A stretch of 64,000 nt of DNA from Hofstenia miamia (Eukaryota > Xenacoelomorpha > Acoela). A program made the translations under genes and the position numbers. How positions within the stretch are numbered: position 1 is the stretch's first letter; every line of letters starts with the position of its first letter. The stretch is taken from NCBI GenBank assembly GCA_004352715.1, contig SCFE01000088.1:769816-833815 (forward strand), read 5' to 3'. The notes beneath the pieces were generated by a model, which was not told the origin of the DNA, did no database searches, and was given only the letters and a program-made list of their open reading frames with translations. Shown in pieces: positions 9,640 through 20,859 of the stretch.

Positions 9640-10991
9640 GTCAGTGCTCCTTTTAGTTTTCTGACTCTTTGTTGATTTCAGTTTCCTCAATGTCTGAGGT
9701 GGTTTCGTATTCTGAGTTTATTAGGTCTTCATCATTGAAATACCCTTCTCCTTCTTCTATAATATTTATTGATTTTTTACATTCGGTTTTTCTATGTCCT
9801 TTTTGGCCGCAGTTGTAGCAGTGGACATCTCGTTCTTTAAGTCTCTTAGTTTGTCTGTTTTTCGTTTTTATTTTGATTACTTTATCCTCCTTTTTTCCAG
9901 AGGTGGTTTGTGGGGTTTTAGTCAGTGTTTGTTCCTTTGTTTTCCAATTCGTTGTGTTTGACGGTTCCAGGTTGCTTTTTCATAGATTCTCATGTTGTTT
10001 TCAAGCATTACTTGGATTTTGACTGCTTTTCTTATCATTTTTTCCAGCTTGTCGTCCACATCGCATTTTGTTTTAAACTGTTGTCTTATGTTTTTGGGTA
10101 ATCCTTTAGTAATGTGTGAGAACAAGTCATATTTTGAATAATAGCCTCCTCTGGAGCTGAGGGTTAACAGTCACTCCACTTGCGACATGTAGTTTCTGAT
10201 ATCGTCAAATTTCTTCATTTTTGTTCCATTTAGTATTAGTTGATACTGATTCTTGAAACTTTCATTTCGATAGTATTCAATGAAGTTTCCTGTAAGTTGT
10301 TTGTAGTTTCTTTTTGTCTCCACGTCAAGCATTAAGTAGTGTTGATGCGCGGCTCCCGATAGATAGAGTGGTAGTCTTGCTGCTGCGGCAGTTTGATCCA
10401 CTTGCCTTTCTTTCATTGTCAGTTCAAATAACTCTAGCCATTCTTTGAACCTTGGAGAATAACTGTCTATTTCCCTGTTAATTTTTGAATTTGTGCTTTG
10501 CAGGGTGTTGGTTTGCTTTCTTTTTCCATCAGTATTGTTTTCTCATATGATGGTTTTTTGGAGCCTTCTATGCTCTCTGTTGATATTTGTTTTTTCACCT
10601 CTTGGGTTATTTCTCGAATTATCTTTTCTTTTTCTTCTTCCTCTTTGTTTGGTAGGTTTCATGGTTTCTTGTAGTTGTTTTGTATTCTTCTTCTGGGAGC
10701 CCCCAGTTTGGCTTCCAGCTCCTCTGATATCAATACGTCTTCCATTCTCATTGTCTCTAACATTTGTTCATCATCTTCTGAAAGTTTTATCATTCACAGA
10801 TGATCTTTCAACTGCTCGAGTTCTAACTGTCGTGTTTTGTTCTCTTGTAAGTGTTTGTTTTCCGCCTCTAGTTCAGCACACATTGTTTCCCATTTCTCAT
10901 TTTGGTCTATTACTTTCTGGTTTGCTTTGACCAATTTTTGTGTGAGTAATTTGATTTGTGATTGAAAATGTTTCTTTGGTTTCCAGATCAT
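9640..10991 (-). pseudogene. gag (capsid and nucleocapsid), copy A
   Basis: On the minus strand a coiled-coil segment (10794-10991, rich in Q, E, K and L) comes first, then a capsid-like part at 9922-10416 with LPLYLSGAAHQHYLML and RNESFKNQYQLIL, similar in place and pattern to the capsid of copies B and C. A nucleocapsid zinc knuckle CYNCGQKGHRKTEC lies at about 9779-9825. Stops near 10165 and 9920 break the frame. Gag forms the cytoplasmic virus-like particle and binds the element RNA. The apparent start at 10991 lies at a duplication junction, so the true N-terminus is uncertain. Confidence 0.8.
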
Positions 10992-11335
10992 TCTTATGCT
11001 AGTTTTACGTACTTTCTGTAAATCTTTACTTTCTTTTGATTTATGTTGACATTTCTGTTCATAGAATTAAGTATGGGAGTTTTTCCTTTGCCTTCTTTGA
11101 AAGCACAGATGCTTGCCAGCATTGAGCTTCATTTTGTGTTGATTCCTGATTGCTCATATATCATTATTTCCACTGTTATATCCTTTTTGCACTTGATTGT
11201 ATGCATTTTCCAGTGTTAATGGGGTAGTTTGGTTTTTCTTCCTCTTTTTTTTGTAGGTTTCATGGTTTCTTGTAGTTGTTTAGTATTCTTCTTCTGGGAA
11301 CTCCCAGTTTGGCTTCCAGCTCCTCTGATATAAGT
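10978..11335 (-). repeat. scrambled internal duplication of pol and gag segments
   Basis: 10978-11213 repeats 8926-9165 (linker and end of protease) with scattered mismatches, and 11221-11333 repeats about 10625-10735 (gag coiled-coil region). The two segments are joined although 1.5 kb separates them in the parent. It looks like a tandem copy of 8926-10735 with an internal deletion, as expected from template switching. Confidence 0.75.
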
Positions 11336-11336
11336 T

Positions 11337-13110
11337 TTTGTTCCAATAATCAAAATAGAAAAAAAATTTCCATAGGTTAAGGAGTGTTTAAATCCTCCAT
11401 CATTACACCACAGCTAATCCAGTTGTAGAGTAGAAAACCACAGAAAGAGAGAGAGAGATTTAACCATGTTGTTGTTCAAGTATTACACTGGAGTACATCT
11501 CCTAGCATTTAATTTTCACAAGATTCCACAATTTAACACCACATAAGTTAAAGAACAATAAACAGTAAAGAATTAGTGAGCACAGAATGGTAACAGCTTT
11601 CTTGGTAATGTATTTGATGTAGAAGAAACACCTATCTTGACTACATCAATAGTATTCCAGATGTTAATAGGAGTTTTGGCGTCTTTTCATTGAATTTACT
11701 GTCACCATGTAGGGTCATCTGCATGCATTTAGATATGTAGGGACTAAAAGAATTTAGAGATTGTGTTCTAGAGTATCATGCAAGTGTGGTTTTGTTTATC
11801 TTGATTTACTATCTTTGTATCTTGTACATATTTATCTTTATCCAGACTAATCTATATTTTGATTCGAGGTAATATTAGAGTAACATATGATTGCCTAGAT
11901 CTTTGTAAGTTTTTGTTCCAATAATCAAAATAGAAAAAAAACTTGCATAGGTTAAGCAGTGTTTGATCACCAAGAAGCGCATCTGCCATTCCAGCAACAG
12001 AGTAGTGTTCCATCCATCAACAGACTCAGCTCATTCTCACTTGAATTGTTTTGTTATGTGTACCCTAACTATGTGATAATAAAGAGTAATGCAGACACTA
12101 CTCAACTTAATGACTCATTCTCAGATGCAGTGTAATTACTACTAGCGTATTAATGCAACCATTCATTGACACTAACTGCTTATTTAGAAATGTATTTGAT
12201 GTAGAAGAAACACCTATCTTGACTACATCAATAATATTCCAGATGTTAATAGGACTTTTGGCGTCCTGTCACTGTCACAATGTAGAGGAGTTAAAAACCA
12301 TTGCATTATGCAACAAATAGCAGCTTCCTAAACCTACTGAATTTCTAACACATACAAGCGGGGTAACATTTATAGATAAAAGCCATTATAGTCTCATGTA
12401 CACCTTTCTCTGTATCCAATTTAGATCTAAAATAAGATAAATAAAGGTAGATAATTCCTAGGGTGGTGATCTCGCCTTATTTCACATTTGTTAATATATG
12501 CAACAACTGAAAAGCATCAGTAGCCAGCTAAGCGGTAGTTAAACACCAAGAAGCCAACCCCCACTCATCAACAGAGTATTGTTCCATCCATCAACAGACT
12601 CAGCTCATTCTCACTTGATTTAGTTTTGTTATGTGTACCCTAACTATGTGATAATAAAGAGTAATGCAGACACTACTCAACTTAATGACTCATTCTCAGA
12701 TGCAGTGTAATTACTACTAGCGTATTAATGCAACCATTCATTGACACTAACTGCTAATATAAAAATCTAGTTAATAAATAGAGTAGCAGTTTCCTACCCT
12801 ACATGTAATAATAGTAAATACAACTATTGACACTAGCTGCAACAAAGTAAAGAGGAGTTAAAAACCATTGCATTATGCAACAAATAGCAGCTTCCTAAAC
12901 CTATGACATTTCTAACACATACAATAACATTTATAGATAAAAGCCATTATCAGTCATTATGAGTCCAAGGTAAATAACGAATTTGGATCTAAAATAAGAT
13001 AAATAAAGATAGATAATTCCTAGGGTGGTGATCTCGCCTTATTTCACATTTGTTACTATATGCAACAACTGAAAAGCATTGGTAGCCAGCTAGGCGGTAG
13101 TTAAAAACCC
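11337..13110 (-). repeat. three partial tandem units of about 575 bp in leader/LTR
   Basis: Marker sequences recur at spacings of 565-580 bp: AAGTTTTTGTTCCAATAATC at about 11333 and 11907, GTATTTGATGTAGAAGAAAC at 11611 and 12191, CCATCAACAGACTCAGCTC at about 12017 and 12597, AGGAGTTAAAAACCATTGC at about 12284 and 12854, and CAACTGAAAAGCAT at about 12504 and 13067. Units are incomplete and rearranged. No coding potential is seen. Confidence 0.75.
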
Positions 13111-13601
13111 CTATACCTAACCCTAACTTATATGCATTGTTTTGATCTAGGCAACAAACCATTCTATCCCTCACAACAGCCTAATGATCAGCACAATGCA
13201 TGAATCACCTAGCTGCGCATTCTATTTAATAATCAAACCAAGTAAAAACGAGTAGCTAATAAGGAGTTTATTCTCCATCAATGATTCTCTTTTGGTTTCA
13301 CATATTTATAGAAATTTTCATAAACATATTTACTGTTAAACAAGTACCTGTCACCTTTTTAGTTGCCAGCTAGCAGAAATTTCTGCTTTAATATGGCACT
13401 TGCAAAATCAATGTGGAGCTTAAACGTCCACATGTAATTTGTCAAAAGTTTGAGTAACAAGTAATTGTTTTCACAAATTAATATCGAATTCAAATTGCAT
13501 GACTTGGTTTAATGCTAATCTAATAAAATCATATAAATTTATAATTTTGATCTTGTTCCCCAATTTCAGTTCTTTGTTGTTTTCTGATGGATTATGCTAC
13601 A
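11340..13601 (-). repeat. 5' LTR and untranslated leader of copy A
   Basis: The outer LTR edge is fixed at 13601, where the plus strand reads TGCTACA as at 51-57. The inner edge and primer binding site could not be placed confidently, since the 3' LTR is outside the window. A possible primer site (minus strand TGGTGTAATGATGG, 11398-11411) resembles the one of copy C but the base pair before it is not CA. Several AATAAA-like and TATA-like strings occur. Confidence 0.5.
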
Positions 13602-13937
13602 AAATTATTAACTGGTTTATATAATTACTTGTAAATGTTATTTGATTTTTATAAACACTACTTACTTGAAAACAGAAAAAGAAAAAAACAAGCATGGAAA
13701 AAGCATAGGAAAGTCAATTAACAAAAAGCTCTTAATTTATGAATATTGAATTAGTAATTTTTAACCTACTTACTTTTTCTGATTGATTCAAGAAACATGA
13801 TTCTACTGTATATTTTTATCTAATATTTATCTTACAGTATAATCACTTTTGTATGAGTACTATGATAAAATCAATAGTGTTTTGTGTTAGTTATACAACT
13901 AGAATCAAGTTTCTTATATACTATCTTATTTTATTAT

Positions 13938-15852
13938 CAGGCTTAGTATTAATGCATAGCTGCATATAAATGCATATAACTGCATATTTTGCAGTTTTAG
14001 GTGAAAATGCATAAATATGAAAGAATGCTTATTTGTCCAAAATTTATATCATACTTGCATATTTCTAAGAAATTCCCAATACAATACTGTTATGTCTGAG
14101 AAATGCTTGAGTAAATATTGTAACAGGCAGGCTGCTACTGGTTGCTTGAGCAACTAATCCGTCTTGTAAACATAAATTGACGACCTGTGATCCCTGAATT
14201 ACTTGTATTTTCAGACTTTTGGAAACAATTGCACTGGTTTAAAGGAAGATGCCTCACTCTAAAGTTGATAAAACTGATCTGAGATCAAGATATGCATCCA
14301 AATATGAATGTTTTCAAATTGCTGGTACAAGCTTGGTATGCAATTATTGCAATGATGTTATTTCTTAGAATTGAAAGTCATCTGTTATTCAATATGTGAT
14401 GACAAAGTCGCACATTGAACACTCTCAGGTCAGTTCATTGGTTACACCAATTGGCGGTTCTTTATCCTCTGATAATGCTTATGTTTATGATATTGCAGAA
14501 ATGTTTTCTTCTGCAAATATACCTCTCAATAAGTTGAAAAACCCCACTGTCAAGAAAGTCTTATCCAAGTGGACAAAGAAACCAACTCTGGCTGAATCAA
14601 TGGTTTGTCCTAATTACATACTGTGACTTTTTAATAAGAAATTTGATGAGATGAAGCAAACAATAGCCCTCAAGAAAAAGTGGACATCAGTCAACAAAGC
14701 AACTGATTCTTTTGGAAGGTATGTTGCCAACACTATTGTTGGGACTTTTGAACCATCAAGTCCTGTTTATCTCATGAATATGGAGATTCTAGATAGCATC
14801 AACCACACCATGATAGCACAATTCATAGAATCTGCTATCAAAAATTTATTGAGTAATACAGATGATTTTTTGGCTTGCATAACTGATGGTGCCTCCTATA
14901 TGAAGAAGGCAGTGGAAGGTCTTCAGGTTAGGGATGCACAAAATTTTCTGAGTAAAAGTAGATTTAGGATGAGATTTTAGAAAATTGATTTTTTTGTCAA
15001 AGCTTGCAATAATTCATTGGGCATCCCTGTCACAGGTTCTCATGCCAAAACTCCTGCATATAACTTGTCAGGCCCACACTATTCATTGAGTTGCCAAGGA
15101 AATTAGATTGAAAAAACCCCATTGTGGATGCTCTGCTTGTTGCAGTGAAGAAGATTTTCAAGAAGGCCTCACTGCAGCAGCAAAAATTAGCTGAGAAATG
15201 TGTTCCAATGCCTAAAGAAGCTTGTATTACTCTCTGGGGCACTTAGTTAGAATCAGTGGAATATGTTCATGAAAACTTCAAAACATTGAAACAAACTATC
15301 AATGGATAGCAGAACCAGTGAATTTATTGATCAAGGGGAAACTATTTTTGCTAAATCTGACATCAAATTAGCACTTGAAAATATAAGACGTCACTACCAT
15401 CCCATTGTTCTGCTATTAAAAAATCTACAAAAGTGTGAAATTAAACAGATGAAGCAATAGTGGCTATTTACTTGGCAACTGAGTATTTTGAAAACTATGC
15501 CAAAGAAAAATTGGACTATGTACTCCAGAAAAACAGTGGTTTGAAATGTATCTTGGAAAATGACCTGAAAATTTATTCACAAGAAGATAAAGAGCTCATA
15601 AAAAATCACTGCCCAAGTGCTTCTGTGGATGTAGAACACTCTTTCTCAAAATACAAGATGATTCTAGTGGATAACAGAAAGAGATTTTTGGCAGAAAACC
15701 TCTTTCATGCAATGCTTCTTGCTTGTAATTGAGCTTTTCTGATGGAAAGCGTTGTTTTTATTTTGCACATGTAGTTGCATATTTAGGCCAAATTTAGTTG
15801 CATACATAGTTGCATAAATAGCAAAAAATAAATGCATATGATGCTAAGCCTG
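13938..15852 (+). mobile_element. hAT DNA transposon, complete ends
   Basis: The 1915-bp element starts CAGGCTTAGTAT and ends ATGCTAAGCCTG, imperfect terminal inverted repeats of hAT type. An exact 8-bp target duplication TTTATTAT flanks it (13930-13937 and 15853-15860). Subterminal regions hold many TGCATA/ATGCAT words in both orientations (13950-14010 and 15770-15840), as usual for hAT. It contains a broken transposase gene. Confidence 0.92.
14249..15732 (+). pseudogene. hAT transposase, decayed
   Basis: The likely start is the ATG at 14249. The N-terminus has a BED-type zinc finger (CNYCND near 14342, later H-I-E-H near 14412). An INIPLNKL-like segment (ANIPLNKLKNPTVKKVL, 14514-14570) is typical of the hAT group related to CGGBP1. 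AYITDGASYM near 14880 fits the catalytic RNase H fold, and CPSASVDVEHSFSKYKMIL at 15612-15668 is the hAT C-terminal dimerisation region. At least five stops or frameshifts occur (for example TAG near 14368, 14978 and 15243), so no active transposase is made. Confidence 0.85.
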
Positions 15853-15860
15853 TTTATTAT

Positions 15861-16656
15861 CATTATTTTAATTAGATACAAGCTTAAGTAACTTTGATAA
15901 TTGGGATTAGTAAGGGTTTTTAGCCTAATTCCCAGCATTGTGACTGATGTTGCTGACTGGGTGATTATGTATTTTAGGTGAAATTGTTGGAGTTTTACAT
16001 CAATTGCACTATCTGCCTTCTTTACATGTATCAATGTTAGTAAAAAGTATGAATGAATGCTAAGTCATTATATTTATATGTAATGGAAATCATTCCTAGT
16101 GAATGGACAGTTTTGATTAATGAAACCAAGGACGTTAATATATTAACATCCTTGATGAAACACAGCTTGAAAGGAGAAACAAATGATTGCTTATTATTCT
16201 CTTGTTTCATATTTTAAACCACTTTGAAATGATATTAAAGTTAGTGAAGTTGTTAGAAAACTATAAGGTCCTTTGTATACTTTCACTCTTTGCAACCACA
16301 CCTGATGCAAATTGGGAAAAATGGGATGTATTTTGCAAAACAAAATTAAAAGTTTGCATTCATATATAATAAAGCAAATTTAAAAATTAACAGTAAATAA
16401 TAAATTAATGTTGATGCTGCCATAAATTATAATGATGCCATTAATAGCAAAAGAAGGCATAGAATAAGTCCTACAGGAATCCTACACAATAAGGTTGTAA
16501 ATGATTAAGTTCTACATGATTAATTTCTGCATGAATAAGTGTAAGATTTAAATGAAGGAACAGCACACTGCAAAATTATTCATAGTCACAAATTAAGAAC
16601 TAAATATAATTCTCATGTGTAAAAATGTAAAATTATTTAACATGTGGCCCATATAA
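15861..16656. other. no gene seen; contains a 28-bp palindrome
   Basis: AT-rich sequence without convincing coding potential. The only structure noted is a near-perfect palindrome at 16127-16154 (CAAGGACGTTAATA followed by its reverse complement with one mismatch). Confidence 0.5.
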
Positions 16657-17612
16657 TATAGAATCATGGGGGAGCTCTGGCTACTCTAGTGGTACTGGGT
16701 AACTCAAGAGTTTAGATCAAAGGTTGCAAAGTCTACCATAGCAGAGAGCAACCCGCATTTCAACAGAAAACATACATCAGTGCTTCACTGATTTTTGGCC
16801 TAACAAATAAAGAAATTCCATTCCAAAAAGAACTCCAGCAGTGACAGATTCACATGGTATCATGCTGAAGCCAAATCTTTGAAGCCATCCTTACTTGCCA
16901 AGGTGCTAATTGTGTGTCTCAAGTATTAATTTCTAGCTCAATAAACAATTTATCTCAGAGTTCTCTTATCTCAGCTCATGTAAATAAATAATAAATAATA
17001 GGCACATAATTGCTGTGCATTCATGTTTGCCAATGACATAGTATATTTGCAAGGTGTAAATTATTAAGTGCATGTATGAACAGATCAAATAAAAGATGTT
17101 ATTTCCTACACATAGTCATAACATAAAGTGGCCCTGATTTGGGCTGTCATCATTAAAGAGCTATTTGTTGCCCCAGACCTGGTGCAGTTTCCTCCTGAAT
17201 TGCCACTGGATCTTAAACAGTTATCATTAACAAATCTTTAATCAAAGAATCTAAAGGGGGTTAATAGATAGATAATTGAAAAGACCAAACACAGTAGAAG
17301 GAAGCCGAATTTATTGTGTGCTTCACTACAGTGACTCAGATATTTATTACAAAAATCTGTAACTTATTACCTGACTCATTTACAATTTTAAATCACAGTT
17401 TCCCTTGCAAAGTTAAAATGAGCAATCACATGTAATTCAAATCAAATACTAACACTATCAAATTAACTACACTTGAAATTCCAAAATCAATTAAAAGCAA
17501 TTGATACAAATAGATAGCAGCAAATCAAAGAATCAAAACCTCAAAAACACAACATCATTTCAGAGTGCCAAAAATAATAAGTTCAAAAAAAGTGGGCCTG
17601 AGTGACTCTACA
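16657..17612 (-). repeat. 3' LTR of copy B
   Basis: About 956 bp. On the minus strand it begins TGTAGAGTCACTCAGG just after the polypurine tract, as in copy C. The far end aligns with the copy C LTR end (GTTACCCAGT-like block near 16695) and its final CA has decayed to TA at 16657. Similarity to copy C is clear but interrupted, showing an older or different subfamily. Confidence 0.8.
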
Positions 17613-17632
17613 TGCCCCCCATTGCTGGTTAA
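17613..17632 (-). promoter_or_regulatory. polypurine tract of copy B
   Basis: The minus strand reads AGCAATGGGGGGCA immediately before the LTR, matching AGCAATGGGGGCA in copy C. Confidence 0.75.
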
Positions 17633-20600
17633 GTTTGTGGTAGGAGTTTTACTGTGGGACCAGACAGGAGCTTTTGTGTCTCCTCAATCATTTCTGCAGC
17701 TAAGATGTACCTGGGTCATGGGGTAATTTGCATAAGAGTCTCCCTCTGTGTAACTTCCTCACTCCTCAAGCAGAAGAACTCAATCTCAGGTAAATGGGCA
17801 CTGATTGGACAACTTATTCTTAAGTTGTTCAGCCTCTGTATAAACATGTCATAAAACCTCTCATAAAGACAAAGGCCTTTTAACACTGTCATGAGAGTCA
17901 TGAGTGCATCCATGTCTGAGGTATGGGCATCTTTGGGGCTAATGCAGGTGTTTGGATAGAAGTGGACAAAGACCTCTCTTAATAATCCCATGCATGTGGT
18001 GTGATCCATAAGCAGTGAGCAGTATTCATTGACCTGCTGTAATGTCATCTCTTCAGGATCTGCAACTTCTGCTCACAGCATAGTGATTGAGTGAGGGTTT
18101 CAACATTATTGCTCCACATTAAATCACCTGACGCCTGAGATAAAATAAGAACACTGGGATCAAATGTCACAATCTTGCTATGAATCTTCATTAGCTGCAT
18201 AGAGATTGGTTGCCCTTTCTGAAAAATGTCCTTAATTGTGAGCTTTCCATTGATGTAAACACATTCTGGGTTCCCACCCTTGAGTAGGGTGTCTCTGGTG
18301 TCATTATACTCCCATGTCTGCATCACTTTGTTAATCTTGGCCACAGTGGAGATGTAATTAATGGAGTTGGAGAGGTGGGCAGAGACTTTCCTTCACCCCT
18401 TCTTGGCACGCCATGATGGTAAAATAAGTGGGGTCATTACACATGGTAGAGGGATACAAAGCAATTTGTGTTTCTCCACATGATCTTTGATGTTGTCTAA
18501 TGCAACTGTCTCTCTTAATTTGGTGGTCCCAATAGTAACTGGATAATTTATCTTAGCATCCTTAATAGAATCCCAGAACTGGCTGCTGAGCCCATGCTCA
18601 TGGAGTTTGGTAATTTGCGAGTTGGAGATTCAAAGGTGGGATGTGGTACATTCTACATTCCAGGCTATTTGTTGCCCAGGTGATTGTAGAAGTACTAATT
18701 CCTCTTTGGTAAACAACTTGGTTAGGCACCATTTCATTAAGTCCAGTACATTGTCATCTTGATTCTGCTCAATGACATAGTTGACTATGGAGAGTATTTT
18801 TGGCAAACTCATCCGGATGGTGCTCTGTGGTTAAAATTCATTCATGTTCTGTGATAGACCATGCTGGCATAGGTATGGGAGAGCTTGCAACTCCAGAAAA
18901 ATTTTGCAGGTTAATGGCTTTGAGGAGCACTTTAGTACGGGTGATACTTTGACAGCAGATGATGCTAACAGTTCCTCCTCATGGTAGAATTGTTCAGCCA
19001 AGCACATTGTCTGCTCAATGACTGTGATCAGTATAATTGCACCATCTCTGGCAGCTTGTCTCCATGTCTCTGAGAGCATGTTATATCCGCACTCTGGATA
19101 ATTCAAACTTCTCTAAGTTATACAGAATTTCCATCTTAGTGTGCACATTATAGTGGCCCACTAATTCCAAGAATTGCTGTGTCACAGTGGATCAGGTGGC
19201 TTGTGCAGAGTGGCGCATTGTTGAACTGAAGAGATGGGAATTTTGTTTCAGAGATGGCTACCCACATATTCTTGCAGAAGGTTTCAAAGGTCAGCAAAGG
19301 TGACACCCAAACAGTTCATGATCATCTGTGGTGGAAGGTGCCCCAATGGGCTACTAGCCCTGATAAGGCAAGAATAAAACATTTGAATCCTTCCATTGCC
19401 TTTTTGGTCTTTCCAGGTGACAAAGGAGCAACCAGTTCTTAATCATCCATGCAGCAGGGCAAATTGCTAGCTCATGCATGCATTTCTTCTCAAGGTACTC
19501 TTGGGTGTTTCAGTCAAAAGGCAGCTGGATGTGTGGGTCTTGAGTTAGAAATATAGACAGGACCCAAATGGCTCCATGAGACTGAATGGGTGGCACAAAC
19601 TTCTTGGAGAACAAGCATTCAGCAAAATTTTGACAATCTTGCAAAGTGTAGGCTATACACAGCTCTATAAGGAGCCTTTTGACGGATCTAGAGTACTGTG
19701 AAGTAGGGCTGCAGATAATGATTGAGGGCAAAATGGACTTGGGGTTCCTATCTGCCTTGAGATTGGTCCAGACCTCATTGATTTCTGCTAAAGTCATGGT
19801 GCTTTGTGAGAACACAAAACTGACATGCATGTTTGTGACTAAGGCAAGAGGGCGCCAGTTAGCAAAGATGGATTCCAGCATTTGCAACTTGGTAACAGCA
19901 TCTATAAACCAGCCTTGTGTCAACTGCAAGGCAATGGGTAGGTATTTTCTTACACAAAAGAAGGTCAGTATAAATTAATTTAGTTATTGAAAAGATACTG
20001 AACTGGTACATGCTGGTGGGACAATAGTAGTGAGCATAGAGGATCATAAAATTTTCCATCCTAAAGTGGAGATTGATTACTTCCTCAGGTATTTCATCTT
20101 GATACTCTTCTTTGACAAACATTGAGAGGCAAATGTTCTCAACCTTTGCTAGCCTGTACACTATTTCCACTTTTTCCATTATCTTAGGCTGGTTGACTTC
20201 ACCACAGGTGAGTTATATTGAAATCTTCATCAAACAAGGTGTGGACTGTGCTCTGCCAATAGGGTTGCTTTAATCCTCCATGCATTTTAGAGTCATAGCA
20301 TATGATAGTATTGACCCTTGGCCTATGCTCTGCATCAATGACAAAGGGAATAACATCCACTGCACATGTGAGGTTTTTAGTGTTGTAAGTCCAGTGTAGT
20401 TTGTTCTTAGTTTCTTCTGATAGGTTGTTGCACACAAAGCTAAATGCCTTAGGGGTCGCAATGAGGAATGAATGCAAAGTTTCATCTCCTACCTTAGAAA
20501 TCTTACATTGCCATTCTTTGTTTCTCTGGGACCTAATGCTTGTAGAGGCATGTGACAAAGGGCCTGGACTAAAGGGGGTTATCAAGTCACTATGAGGTGT

Positions 20601-20660
20601 TTGAATGTTAGTACTTAAGTTAGCAAAAGGCACTCTGTACTTACTTGACTCCTCAGATTC
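17633..20660 (-). pseudogene. ORF3 of copy B (function unknown)
   Basis: The region spans about 3 kb between the integrase tail and the polypurine tract. Open pieces on the minus strand lie at 20199-20633, 19859-20179, 19510-19929, 18831-19106, 18630-18812, 18045-18344 and 17716-18048; reading them in order follows copy C along its whole length. Shared motifs with copy A include N-L-S-E-E-T-K, R-V-N-T-I-I-C-Y, Q-P-Y-W-Q-S-T-V-H and A-I-W-V-L-S-I-F-L-T-Q-D-P. A conserved C-terminal block contains S-D-M-D-A-L-M-T-L-M-T-V-L-K-G-L (near 17890). No known domain, signal peptide or membrane helix is recognised. Multiple stops and frameshifts make it a pseudogene. Confidence 0.72.
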
Positions 20661-20790
20661 CCAAAGGGTCTATTTGGTGCCCCAAGTAGTAGTCCAATGT
20701 CTGCTCCTGAGGGGCTATTTGGCACCCCAAGTAGTCATGGGAATCATGCTCCCAAGGGGCTATTTGGTGCCCCAAGTAGTCATGTGGTCT
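20660..20790 (-). repeat. three ~46-bp repeats upstream of ORF3, copy B
   Basis: GGGGCTATTTGGTGCCCC-like units occur at about 20664, 20711 and 20756, each followed by AAGTAGT. GGGGC and GCCCC can pair as a 5-bp stem with an 8-base loop. In one minus-strand frame they encode a repeated D-Y-L-G-H-Q-I peptide. They occupy the same place as the Q-L-E-G repeats of copy A. Confidence 0.7.
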
Positions 20791-20859
20791 GCTACTTGAG
20801 TCCTCCTGCTCTCCTCTGCTCAATGAGGGGTGTCATCTCAGCTCTGTTCATCACAGGGG

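Larger units (their letters stand above)
1..13601 (-). mobile_element. Ty3/Gypsy LTR retrotransposon, copy A (3' LTR cut by window edge)
   Basis: On the minus strand, from right to left, the order is 5' LTR edge (13601), leader with tandem repeats, gag with CCHC knuckle, aspartic protease, reverse transcriptase, RNase H, integrase, a long third coding region, polypurine tract and the first 57 bp of the 3' LTR. Protease-RT-RNase H-integrase order defines Ty3/Gypsy. The same 50-odd bp sequence, ending in TGCTACA on the plus strand, occurs at 1-57 and at 13548-13601, which marks matching LTR starts. A pogo-type transposon at 2441-4180 interrupts the third coding region. The copy is inactive: stops, frameshifts, a non-consensus RT motif, an RNase H deletion and a changed integrase aspartate. 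Confidence 0.88.

Noticed and set aside
13105-13125. Telomere-like CCTAACCCTAAC
   Set aside because: Only about two units inside the retrotransposon leader; not a telomere.
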